This document shows positions 1-6,016 of a stretch of DNA of 6,016 bases, piece after piece (position 1 is the stretch's first letter; each line of letters opens with the position of its first letter). The position numbers and the translations under genes were made by a program. Source of the DNA: Clostridia bacterium (GTDB taxonomy: Bacteria > Bacillota_A > Clostridia > UMGS1810); assembly GCA_017437345.1 (NCBI GenBank), contig JAFSBJ010000089.1, forward strand, positions 1-6,016. Direction: 5' to 3'. The notes beneath the pieces were generated by a model. That model did no database searches. It was not told where the DNA came from and was given only the letters and a program-made list of their open reading frames with translations.

Positions 1-1175
1 ACGGCGGTAGTATTATCGTTTTCAAGGCTGAAAAGGAAAACCCTTCTGCAGAAGAAATGGATACAGTTGCAGCTCTTTTAAGAACCCGTCTTGATAATAT
101 GGGTTACACAGAAGCTGATATCTCTGTTCAGGGAAGTGACAGCGTTCGAGTTGAAATCCCATCTTTTGCAAGCCCGGAGGAAGCTGCGGCAAGCCTTGGT
201 GCAACAGCACAGCTTAAATTCTATGACAACAGCGCTTTTGACCAAGAAGCAGGAACATTCCTGCCAACTGCAAAAGAGGTTTTGAACGGCGAACACATTA
301 AGGATGCATCTTCTCAGTATGGTGCAACAAGCGACCTTGGAAGCGCAAGCTACTATGTTCAGCTTGAACTTACAGAAGACGGAAGAAAAGCATTCTATGA
401 TGCAACAAGCAAAAATGTTGGACAGCCTATCTATATTATGATGGACAATGCAATTATTTCTGCTCCTGTTGTTCAGACTGCAATTAACGACACAACCTGT
501 ATCATCACAGGCGACTTTACTCAGGAAGAAGCTAAAAACCTTGCGGCTAACATCAAGTCAGGTCAGCTTCCATTCAGTTTAAGTGTTACAGAAATGAGAG
601 CTGTTAACCCAACTCTTGGTGCAGACGCATTAAGCAAAGCGGTTACAGCAGGTATCATCGGTCTTATCCTGGTTATGCTCTTTATGATTTTATTATACAG
701 ACTTCCAGGATTTATGTCTGCTCTCGCCCTTGTTGCTTACATCGACATAGTTCTTCTTCTTTGTGCTAACCTTCATATCAACCTTACCCTTCCTGGTATT
801 GCAGGTATTATCTTAGCTGTTGGTATGGCGGTTGATGCCAATGTTATCATATTCGAAAGAATTAAAGAAGAACTTGTTAACGGCAAGGGAATAAGAACTT
901 CCGTTGAAGCAGGCTTTAAGAATGCTCTCAGCGCGGTTATTGACTCTAACATAACAACAATTATTGCGGCAATTATTCTTATGGTTTTAGGAACAGGCAC
1001 AATCAAGGGCTTTGGAACAACACTTTTAATCGGTGTTGTTGTATCAATGATTTCTGCAATATTCGTTACAAGATTCTTGCTCCGCAGAGCACTTGAACTT
1101 GGTGTTTCAAACATCTGGCTCTATGGCGTAAGCAAGAAGAGAATTGCAAAAGAGGAGGGACAGGCTAATGCTTAA
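1..1175 (+). CDS. secD: Protein translocase subunit SecD (5' partial)
   Basis: SecD pairs with SecF in the cytoplasmic membrane and uses the proton-motive force to help pull secreted proteins out of SecYEG. The reading frame is open from the window edge (first full codon at 3, Gly-Gly-Ser) and 390 residues are visible. The opening GGS looks like the end of the family motif GLDLxGGS, so about 50 N-terminal residues, including the first membrane helix, are missing. The ATG at 57 is internal, not the start. The extracytoplasmic domain covers visible residues 1 to about 205 and includes QPIYIMMD and IKSGQLP. Five membrane helices follow (about 215-236, 238-258, 262-285, 311-333, 338-360). The signature GMAVDANVIIFERIKEEL is in the third of these, and its Asp (codon 834-836, visible residue 278) aligns with the essential E. 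coli Asp519. The stop overlaps the secF start, so the two are co-translated. Identification is secure. Confidence 0.96.
   Translation, partial: GGSIIVFKAEKENPSAEEMDTVAALLRTRLDNMGYTEADISVQGSDSVRVEIPSFASPEEAAASLGATAQLKFYDNSAFDQEAGTFLPTAKEVLNGEHIKDASSQYGATSDLGSASYYVQLELTEDGRKAFYDATSKNVGQPIYIMMDNAIISAPVVQTAINDTTCIITGDFTQEEAKNLAANIKSGQLPFSLSVTEMRAVNPTLGADALSKAVTAGIIGLILVMLFMILLYRLPGFMSALALVAYIDIVLLLCANLHINLTLPGIAGIILAVGMAVDANVIIFERIKEELVNGKGIRTSVEAGFKNALSAVIDSNITTIIAAIILMVLGTGTIKGFGTTLLIGVVVSMISAIFVTRFLLRRALELGVSNIWLYGVSKKRIAKEEGQANA
1153..1158 (+). promoter_or_regulatory. Shine-Dalgarno site that sets the secF start
   Basis: AGGAGG lies inside the 3' end of secD, 9 bases before the ATG at 1168. 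It supports that ATG over the in-frame ATG at 1144, which lies upstream of this site and would add eight mostly basic or polar residues before the family-typical N-terminus. Because the site and the start are both within secD, translation of secF is probably coupled to secD. Confidence 0.85.
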
Positions 1176-2226
1176 AATAGTTCAGCACAAGAAAATATAT
1201 GTTGGGATTGCTTTGGCGTTAGTCATTGCAAGTATTGTTTCTCTCTTAATTCAGGGCTTTGCTCTTGATACTGACTTTGCAGGCGGAACAGCTATAACAT
1301 ACACAGTTTCAGAAAAAGTAACAGAAGACGAAGTAAGAGCTCTCGTTAAAGAAGCTTTCGGCAAAGATGCTTCTATGGTTCGTATAACAGGCGAAAATAT
1401 CGATATTGAAGTTGGTCACGACACAAAGCTTTCCGATAAGGAAAATGTAGAAAAAGCCAACGCTGCTATCGAAGTTTTAAACCATAAAGTAGCAGAAAAA
1501 TGGGGTAAGCTTTCAGTTATCGTTGATGAAAACGGCGCTCCAATCACAGCAACAGGTGCTGCAACAACAGACCAGAAATTTGAAAACACAAAGCTCTACA
1601 CAGAGATTACAGCCGAAGAAGCAAACAAGCAGGTTATAAGCCACGAGGGATACTCTTATTTCGTAGAGGGAGTTGCAAAGTCCGAGCTTAATGTGGTATC
1701 TTCTTCAACTGCAAGAAACCTTGCAAAATCTGCGGTGGTTATGTCAATCCTCGCTGCTATTGCGATCTTAATCTATGTTGCAATCAGATTTGATTTCACA
1801 TCTGGCGTTTGCGCAGTTATTGCACTTGCTCACGATATTATCGTTCTTTGCGGCATTTATTCAGTGCTCAGAATTAAGATTGATACAAACTTTATTGCAG
1901 CGCTTCTTACAGTTCTCGGTTACTCTATCAATAACACAATCGTTATCTTTGACAGAATCAGAGAGAACACAAGAAGAGCAAGAAAGGAAACATATTCCGA
2001 AATTGCAAATGCAAGTATAAACAGCACTCTCAAGCGCTCTATAAACACAACAATTACAACACTTTTAACAATCGGAGCGGTTTATGTTCTCGGCGTTTCC
2101 TCAATCAAGGTATTCGCTCTTCCGATTATTATCGGTATCTTAGTAGGAACATATTCTTCAATATTTGTTTCAGGCTCAATCTGGGCAACCTGGAAAGATG
2201 CTGCAGTTAAGAATAAAAGAAAATAA
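1168..2226 (+). CDS. secF: Protein translocase subunit SecF
   Basis: SecF is the second half of the SecDF complex. I place the start at ATG 1168 (352 residues, MLKIVQHKKI), after a 9-base spacer from AGGAGG; the ATG overlaps the secD stop by 8 bases (ATGCTTAA). Helix 1 is about residues 11-31. It is followed by the family motif DFAGGT (36-41) and an extracytoplasmic domain to about 185, which makes the protein somewhat longer than E. coli SecF (323 residues). Five further helices lie at about 186-207, 211-232, 238-263, 291-311 and 316-340. Conserved landmarks are RFDF (207-210), AHD (221-223), GYSIN (251-255) and FDRIREN (261-267). The conserved membrane Arg (E. coli Arg247) is Arg290. The conserved membrane Asp (E. 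coli Asp213) is replaced by Asn256 (AAC at 1933-1935). The identification is secure; the effect of that substitution is unknown. A terminator follows directly, so secF ends its transcript. Confidence 0.96.
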   Translation: MLKIVQHKKIYVGIALALVIASIVSLLIQGFALDTDFAGGTAITYTVSEKVTEDEVRALVKEAFGKDASMVRITGENIDIEVGHDTKLSDKENVEKANAAIEVLNHKVAEKWGKLSVIVDENGAPITATGAATTDQKFENTKLYTEITAEEANKQVISHEGYSYFVEGVAKSELNVVSSSTARNLAKSAVVMSILAAIAILIYVAIRFDFTSGVCAVIALAHDIIVLCGIYSVLRIKIDTNFIAALLTVLGYSINNTIVIFDRIRENTRRARKETYSEIANASINSTLKRSINTTITTLLTIGAVYVLGVSSIKVFALPIIIGILVGTYSSIFVSGSIWATWKDAAVKNKRK

Positions 2227-2236
2227 AAGCTTTTTT

Positions 2237-2268
2237 AAGGCACCTCAAAAGAGGTGCCTTGTTTTTTT
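2237..2268 (+). terminator. Intrinsic terminator after secF
   Basis: A perfect 10-bp stem (AAGGCACCTC pairing with GAGGTGCCTT) closes an AAAA tetraloop and is followed by GTTTTTTT. It begins 10 bases after the secF stop codon and precedes a new promoter, so it separates the secDF transcript from the pncB operon. There is no gene on the opposite strand that it would serve. Confidence 0.94.
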
Positions 2269-2310
2269 GAAAATTTTGTCATAAATAATAAAAATATGTT
2301 TTAAAAATAC

Positions 2311-2339
2311 TTGCATTCAAATAAAAAAAGAGATATAAT
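2311..2339 (+). promoter_or_regulatory. Sigma-A-type promoter of the pncB-prs-nrdR operon
   Basis: TTGCAT (2311-2316) and a perfect TATAAT (2334-2339) are separated by 17 bases in a strongly A/T-rich stretch. Transcription should start near 2346, giving a leader of about 30 bases before the pncB ATG. The -35 box matches the consensus only in TTG, so strength may depend on the perfect -10 box and the A-rich upstream sequence. I could not identify a convincing operator for a niacin-responsive repressor such as NiaR in the 2269-2375 interval. Confidence 0.82.
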
Positions 2340-2375
2340 AATTATATATTAAGTTAAACATGACAAGGTGAAGTT

Positions 2376-3800
2376 ATGAATCTTACAATGCTTACGGATT
2401 TTTATGAAATAACAATGGCAAACGGTTACTTGGAGCACGGAATGGGCGAGAAAAAAGCCTATTTCGATATGTATTTCCGCAAAGTTCCCGATGGGGCGGG
2501 CTTTGCCATTATGGCGGGCGTTGAACAACTTGTTGAATACCTTAAAAATCTTAAGTTTGAAAAAGATGATATAGATTATCTTAGGAGAAAAGGCCTTTTC
2601 TCGGATGAGTTTTTGAAATATCTTGAAAACTTTAAGTTCGAGTGCGATGTATGGGCGATTCCTGAGGGAACCCCAATCTTCCCTAACGAGCCTATCGTTA
2701 CTGTAAGAGGACCTCTTATCCAGGCTCAGTTCATTGAGACTATGATTCTTCTTACCATAAATCATCAAAGCCTTATCGCCACAAAGTGTAACCGTATTGT
2801 CCGTGCGGCAGAAGGAAGACCAGTTATGGAATTTGGTTCCCGCCGTGCCCAAGGTTATGACGGGGCGATTTACGGGGCGAGAGCGGCTTATATCGGCGGC
2901 GCAGTTGGAACTGCCTGCACCATTTCAGATAAAATGTTTTCAGTTCCGGCTCTCGGAACAATGGCTCACAGTTGGGTGCAGTCCTTTGATACGGAATTTG
3001 AAGCGTTTTGCGCTTATGCAAGAACCTATCCCGATTCCTGCACACTTTTAGTTGACACCTATAATGTTTTAAAATCGGGTGTGCCAAATGCAATTCGTGC
3101 CTTTGACGAGATTTTAAAGCCGATGGGAAAACGGCCTGCAGGGATAAGAATTGACAGCGGTGATATAACTTATCTTTCCAAGAAAGCGAGAATTATGCTT
3201 GATGAGGCGGGATACAGCGATGTTAAAATTGTGGCATCAAATTCCCTGGACGAATATATCATTGAAGATATTTTAAAGCAGGGCGCAAAGGTTGACTCCT
3301 TTGGAGTTGGGGAAAGACTTATAACCTCCAAATCCGAGCCTGTTTTCGGCGGAGTTTACAAGCTTGTTGCTATGGAAGAGGGCGAAGATATTGTTCCTAA
3401 AATAAAGGTGAGCGAAAATGTTGCCAAAATAACAACCCCTTGCTTTAAAAAGGTATACAGACTCTTTTCAAAAGAAACAGGGATGGCAATTGCCGATGTT
3501 TTAACTCTCCCTGATGAGAAGATTGAGGGCGAGAGCTATGAAATCTTTGACCCAAATAACACATGGAAGAGAAAAATCGTAACGAACTTTACGGCGAAAG
3601 AACTCATGGTGCAGATTTTTAAAGAGGGCGAGTGCGTTTATGACTCCCCTGACTTAGAAGAAATTAAAAACTACTGCAAGGATGAGGTGGACAAGATATG
3701 GGAGGAAGTAAAGAGATTTGAAAACCCCCATGAATACTATGTAGATATGTCCCAGAAGCTTTGGGATATCAGATATAATTTACTTTCACAACATAAATAA
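2376..3800 (+). CDS. pncB: Nicotinate phosphoribosyltransferase
   Basis: PncB condenses nicotinate with PRPP, with ATP hydrolysis, to give nicotinate mononucleotide, the entry step of the Preiss-Handler NAD salvage route in the cytoplasm. The 474-residue length is typical of the family in Bacillota. Visible signatures are the N-terminal TDFYEITMANGY (7-18), EFGSRRAQ (152-159), a conserved His in MAHSW (His198, corresponding to the His that is phosphorylated in the Salmonella enzyme), VDTYN (226-230) and the phosphoribosyl-binding GIRIDSGD (256-263). The start is ATG 2376, with a modest AAGGTG Shine-Dalgarno five bases upstream; no in-frame alternative is available after the promoter. It is the first gene of an apparent operon with prs, whose product PRPP is its co-substrate. 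A nicotinamide-specific NadV/NAMPT is less likely because the motifs and N-terminus fit the nicotinate family. Substrate preference is inferred from family, not shown. Confidence 0.94.
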   Translation: MNLTMLTDFYEITMANGYLEHGMGEKKAYFDMYFRKVPDGAGFAIMAGVEQLVEYLKNLKFEKDDIDYLRRKGLFSDEFLKYLENFKFECDVWAIPEGTPIFPNEPIVTVRGPLIQAQFIETMILLTINHQSLIATKCNRIVRAAEGRPVMEFGSRRAQGYDGAIYGARAAYIGGAVGTACTISDKMFSVPALGTMAHSWVQSFDTEFEAFCAYARTYPDSCTLLVDTYNVLKSGVPNAIRAFDEILKPMGKRPAGIRIDSGDITYLSKKARIMLDEAGYSDVKIVASNSLDEYIIEDILKQGAKVDSFGVGERLITSKSEPVFGGVYKLVAMEEGEDIVPKIKVSENVAKITTPCFKKVYRLFSKETGMAIADVLTLPDEKIEGESYEIFDPNNTWKRKIVTNFTAKELMVQIFKEGECVYDSPDLEEIKNYCKDEVDKIWEEVKRFENPHEYYVDMSQKLWDIRYNLLSQHK

Positions 3801-3813
3801 AAGGAGAAGAAAC

Positions 3814-4941
3814 ATGAAATCAACTGTTGAGTCCTATAACTTAGGCAAGCTTAGCGTAATGTCTCTAAGAGGCGGAGAGGAGTTTAGCGAAAGGGTAAAC
3901 TATTATCTTAAAAAGTTCAATGAAGATGTTGACCTTGATACATTTTTAGTTCCTGTTAAAGCTACAAGATTCGGCACAGGGGAAGCAAAGGCAAGTATCG
4001 TTGAATCTGTAAGAAGCCACGATATTTATATTATCGCCGATGTTTTCAACTATGGTCAGACATATAAAATGTATGGACAGGAAGTCCCGATGAGCCCTGA
4101 TGACCATTTCCAGGACCTTAAAAGATATATCTCTGCAATCGGCGGAAAGGCAAAGAGACTTACTGTTATTATGCCAATGCTTTATGAAGGCAGACAGCAT
4201 AAGCGTATGGCGAGAGAATCCTTAGACTGCGCTATGGCTTTAACTGAGCTTATAAATATGGGCGTTCAGAACATCATTACATTTGATGCTCATGACGCAA
4301 GAGTTCAAAGCGCTATTCCTCTTAGCGGTTTTGAAAATATCCAGCCTACATATCAGATGATTAAAGCTTGTTTAAGATATGACAAAGACATTATTTTAGA
4401 TAAAGAAAACACCATGATCGTATCTCCCGATGAAGGTGCTATGTCAAGATGTATGTATTATTCTTCAGTTCTCGGAATGAACCTTGGAACATTCTATAAG
4501 AGAAGAGATTATTCAAAGGTTGTTGACGGAAAGAACCCAATCGTTGCTCACGAATTCTTAGGCTCCGACATTGAGGGCAAGAATGTTATTGTTGTTGACG
4601 ATATGATTGCTTCCGGCGACTCTATGATTGATGTTGCGAAAGAACTTAAAAAGAGAAAGGCTAAAAAAGTTGTTGTTTTCTCAACTTTTGGCCTCTTTAC
4701 AGAAGGATTTGAAAAATTTGACAAGGCTTATGAAGATGGCATTATTGATGCAATCTTTACAACGAACCTTATCTATTCAAGACCGGGCCTTTTAGATAAG
4801 CCTTGGTATAAGCAGGTTGACATGTCAAAGTATATTGCTCTTATTATAAGCGAGCTTAACGCTGAGCGTTCAATCAGCACATTATTAAATCCAATCGGAA
4901 GAATTGAAAAGGTTCTTGATAAATATAAGAATATGGATTAA
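3814..4941 (+). CDS. prs: Ribose-phosphate pyrophosphokinase, long divergent form
   Basis: The likely reaction is transfer of pyrophosphate from ATP to ribose 5-phosphate, making PRPP in the cytoplasm. At 375 residues it is about 60 longer than classical Prs (about 315). Family landmarks occur in order: RFGTGE (52-57; classical RFSDGE), YEGRQHKR (124-131; classical YARQDRK, with the Arg-Gln pair kept), DAHD (158-161; His160 matches the metal-binding His), VSPDEG (203-208), KRR (229-231), and the PRPP loop [11 protein letters not shown] (260-270; classical VDDMIDTGGT). Extra sequence lies around residues 74-95 (a Tyr-rich segment), near the N-terminus, and in a C-terminal tail after about residue 355. 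Thus the catalytic frame is retained while several flanking positions differ. The ATG follows AAGGAGA by 6 bases and begins 13 bases after the pncB stop, which suggests a PRPP supply dedicated to, or co-expressed with, NAD salvage. The product family is firm; whether this is the cell's only Prs cannot be told from here. Confidence 0.88.
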   Translation: MKSTVESYNLGKLSVMSLRGGEEFSERVNYYLKKFNEDVDLDTFLVPVKATRFGTGEAKASIVESVRSHDIYIIADVFNYGQTYKMYGQEVPMSPDDHFQDLKRYISAIGGKAKRLTVIMPMLYEGRQHKRMARESLDCAMALTELINMGVQNIITFDAHDARVQSAIPLSGFENIQPTYQMIKACLRYDKDIILDKENTMIVSPDEGAMSRCMYYSSVLGMNLGTFYKRRDYSKVVDGKNPIVAHEFLGSDIEGKNVIVVDDMIASGDSMIDVAKELKKRKAKKVVVFSTFGLFTEGFEKFDKAYEDGIIDAIFTTNLIYSRPGLLDKPWYKQVDMSKYIALIISELNAERSISTLLNPIGRIEKVLDKYKNMD

Positions 4942-4964
4942 TCCTTAGTTTTGGAGGGGAAATT

Positions 4965-5420
4965 ATGAGATGTTTGTTTTGCGGTCACACAGAGAGTAAA
5001 GTTATAGACTCCCGTGCAACTGATGAAGGGGCAACAATCCGCCGCCGTCGCGAATGCTTGGAGTGCGGAAAGAGATTTACAACTTACGAAAAGATTGAAA
5101 GCATTCCGATTATCGTTGTAAAGAAAGACGGAACAAGAGAAAGCTTTGACAGAGATAAGATTATCAACGGTCTTGTCAGAGCCTGTGAAAAACGCCCGAT
5201 TTCATTAAAGGATATTGAAGGCGTTGTTGAAGAAATCGAAACAAAGCTTTACAACCTTTTGGAGAAAGAAGTTTCCACCGAGAAAATCGGCGAAATGGTA
5301 ATGGAAAGACTTCAAAAGCTTGACGATATTGCTTATGTAAGATTTGCCTCTGTTTACAGACAGTTTAAAGACATAAATTCCTTTATGGATGAACTTGCCA
5401 AAATCATAAATAAGTCTTGA
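4965..5420 (+). CDS. nrdR: Transcriptional repressor NrdR
   Basis: NrdR is the ATP/dATP-sensing repressor of ribonucleotide reductase operons, binding paired NrdR boxes in their promoters. The 151-residue length is standard. The N-terminal zinc ribbon has its four ligands as Cys3-Cys6 and Cys31-Cys34, with the basic run RRRRE (26-30) preceding the second pair and GKRFTTYE (35-42) following. An ATP-cone domain spans about residues 49-139, opening with [16 protein letters not shown] (51-66) and closing with [14 protein letters not shown] (124-137). The ATG follows GGAGGGG (4953-4959) by 5 bases and lies 23 bases after prs, so it is probably transcribed with pncB and prs. No ribonucleotide reductase gene is in the window and I see no NrdR-box pair here, so its targets lie elsewhere. 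The stop codon overlaps the -35 box of the next promoter. Confidence 0.96.
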   Translation: MRCLFCGHTESKVIDSRATDEGATIRRRRECLECGKRFTTYEKIESIPIIVVKKDGTRESFDRDKIINGLVRACEKRPISLKDIEGVVEEIETKLYNLLEKEVSTEKIGEMVMERLQKLDDIAYVRFASVYRQFKDINSFMDELAKIINKS

Positions 5421-5445
5421 CAAATGGCGGGTTTTGTGCTAGTAT
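5417..5445 (+). promoter_or_regulatory. Promoter of the rimP operon
   Basis: A perfect TTGACA (5417-5422), overlapping the nrdR stop codon TGA (5418-5420), is followed after 17 bases by TAGTAT (5440-5445). The -10 box is preceded by TG at 5437-5438 in the extended -10 arrangement (TGC then the hexamer). The start point should be near 5452, giving a leader of about 84 bases. A perfect -35 box, optimal spacing and an extended -10 suggest high strength, as expected for a ribosome and transcription factor operon. Confidence 0.85.
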
Positions 5446-5473
5446 ATGTATAGAGTTTAATAGAAGACATCTT

Positions 5474-5500
5474 GAAGTGAGGCGTGAGCCTCACTTCTTT
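5474..5500 (+). terminator. Leader hairpin before rimP: probable attenuator, also end of the nrdR transcript
   Basis: A perfect 10-bp stem (GAAGTGAGGC pairing with GCCTCACTTC) closes a GTGA loop of the GNRA type and is followed by TTTGCTT, a short and interrupted U-tract. It sits between the strong promoter and rimP, about 22 bases after the predicted start point, so transcripts from that promoter must read through it to express rimP. It would also terminate the incoming pncB-prs-nrdR transcript. In B. subtilis the rimP-nusA leader has been reported to carry a NusA-dependent terminator used for NusA autoregulation; the weak U-tract here fits that type. The structure is seen; the regulatory role is inferred. 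Confidence 0.75.
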
Positions 5501-5523
5501 GCTTAATTAAACCAAAATCTCTT

Positions 5524-5531
5524 GGAGGTGA
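5524..5531 (+). promoter_or_regulatory. Near-perfect Shine-Dalgarno site of rimP
   Basis: GGAGGTGA complements the 16S rRNA 3' end over eight bases and lies 4 bases from the ATG at 5536 (7 bases from the GGAGG core). It is the longest match among the genes in this window, fixes the rimP start, and is consistent with high expression once the upstream hairpin has been passed. Confidence 0.85.
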
Positions 5532-5535
5532 AAGG

Positions 5536-5994
5536 ATGTATTCAAAAACAGAAAAAACAGTTCTTGATATGGCGACTCCGGTTGCTAAGGAGCAAGGTTG
5601 CTTTGTCTATGATGTTGAGTATGTCAAAGAAGGAAATTCCTGGTTCTTGCGTGTCTATGTTGACCGTGAAGGCGGAATAACCATTGACGAGTGCGAGGCG
5701 ATAAGCCGTGAACTGAGCAGTATACTAGATAAGAATGACCCTATTTCAAATAACTATTTCCTTGAAGTTTCTTCTCCCGGAATTGAGAGAAAGCTAAGAC
5801 AGGAAGAGCATTTCCGGATGTATAAAGGCGAGATGGTTGACATAGGTCTTTATAAGGCATATAACGGCTCAAAAAACCTTTGCGGAGAGCTTTTAGGACT
5901 TGACGGCGACGAAGTGTCAATTGACCTTGAAGGAGAAAAAATCAGTATTAAATTAAATGAAACTACTTATGTAAAGCTTCATTTTGAATTTTAA
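5536..5994 (+). CDS. rimP: Ribosome maturation factor RimP
   Basis: RimP binds the 30S subunit during assembly and assists its maturation. The 152-residue length is normal. The N-terminal alpha/beta domain (about 1-85) contains FVYDVEYVKEG (23-33), RVYVDREGGITIDEC (39-53) and the family hallmark LEVSSPGIERKL (76-87). The C-terminal SH3-like domain (about 88-152) contains the expected short strands, including DEVSIDLEG (125-133). The start is ATG 5536, set by a near-perfect Shine-Dalgarno site. It has its own strong promoter and an attenuator-like leader. In Bacillota the next gene is normally nusA; only 22 bases remain in the window, so that is an expectation from gene order and not something seen. 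Confidence 0.95.
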   Translation: MYSKTEKTVLDMATPVAKEQGCFVYDVEYVKEGNSWFLRVYVDREGGITIDECEAISRELSSILDKNDPISNNYFLEVSSPGIERKLRQEEHFRMYKGEMVDIGLYKAYNGSKNLCGELLGLDGDEVSIDLEGEKISIKLNETTYVKLHFEF

Positions 5995-6016
5995 AATAGA
6001 AAGGTTAGTGTTTAAA

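Noticed and set aside
2276..2366. TTGTCAT (2276-2282) and ATGACAA (2360-2366) form a perfect 7-bp inverted repeat flanking the pncB promoter, suggestive of a looping operator or a niacin-repressor site.
   Set aside because: In an AT-rich interval of this length a 7-bp inverted match is expected about by chance, the arms do not extend, and they do not match an operator consensus I can recall with confidence.
2360..2371. A four-codon mini-frame (ATG ACA AGG TGA) in the pncB leader overlapping its Shine-Dalgarno site, as a possible regulatory upstream peptide.
   Set aside because: It has no Shine-Dalgarno site of its own and is too short to carry meaning; the most likely explanation is chance.
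2349..2852. A 167-codon open frame on the - strand opposite the start of pncB.
   Set aside because: It is antisense to a confidently identified gene, resembles no known family, and would run through the pncB promoter and leader; it is a shadow of pncB codon composition.
5440..5454. CTAGTATATGTATAG-like partial dyad around the rimP -10 box (5439-5453) as a possible NrdR box.
   Set aside because: Only the outer three base pairs are symmetrical, it does not match the NrdR consensus ACACWATATATWGTGT, and there is no second box at a helical spacing.
5512..5525. CCAA and TTGG could pair next to the rimP Shine-Dalgarno site and partly mask it.
   Set aside because: The stem is only four base pairs with a six-base loop and leaves most of the GGAGGTGA exposed; it is too weak to claim.
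5995..6016. A possible start of the next gene (expected nusA), for example GTG at 6008 after AAGG at 6001-6004.
   Set aside because: The spacing would be only three bases and just three codons remain, so neither the start nor the identity can be supported; the real start may lie beyond the window.

Overview
This window reads as an ordinary chromosomal housekeeping region of a low-GC, Gram-positive-type bacterium, most likely a member of the Clostridia (Bacillota). That placement rests on the strong purine-rich Shine-Dalgarno sites, the AT-rich spacers with sigma-A-like promoters, secD and secF as separate adjacent genes rather than a fused secDF, and an NrdR plus RimP gene set typical of the phylum. 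It is an inference from style and gene content; no rRNA or other taxonomic marker is present. All six genes lie on the + strand and no mobile element, tRNA, CRISPR array or sign of transfer is visible.

Layout. (1) Positions 1-2226: the 3' part of secD, cut by the window edge, followed by secF, which overlaps it by 8 bases. Together they encode the proton-driven SecDF accessory complex of the Sec translocon. A perfect intrinsic terminator at 2237-2268 closes this unit. (2) Positions 2311-5420: a promoter, then pncB (nicotinate phosphoribosyltransferase), a long-form prs (ribose-phosphate pyrophosphokinase) and nrdR (ATP/dATP-responsive repressor of ribonucleotide reductase genes), with gaps of only 13 and 23 bases, so very probably one operon. 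Prs makes PRPP, which PncB consumes with nicotinate to make the NAD precursor NaMN; NrdR connects the cluster thematically to nucleotide supply. (3) Positions 5417-5994: a strong promoter whose -35 box overlaps the nrdR stop codon, a terminator-like hairpin in the leader, and rimP (30S ribosome maturation factor). In Bacillota rimP usually heads the rimP-nusA-ylxR-ylxQ-infB-rbfA operon, so nusA is the expected next gene beyond the window.

I found no previously undescribed system. The points most worth a second look are an Asp-to-Asn change at the normally conserved membrane Asp of SecF (Asn256), a leader hairpin before rimP that fits NusA-dependent attenuation, and the enlarged, divergent Prs paired with PncB. 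Non-coding stretches are short (2227-2375 and 5421-5535), and the regulatory features listed account for most of them.
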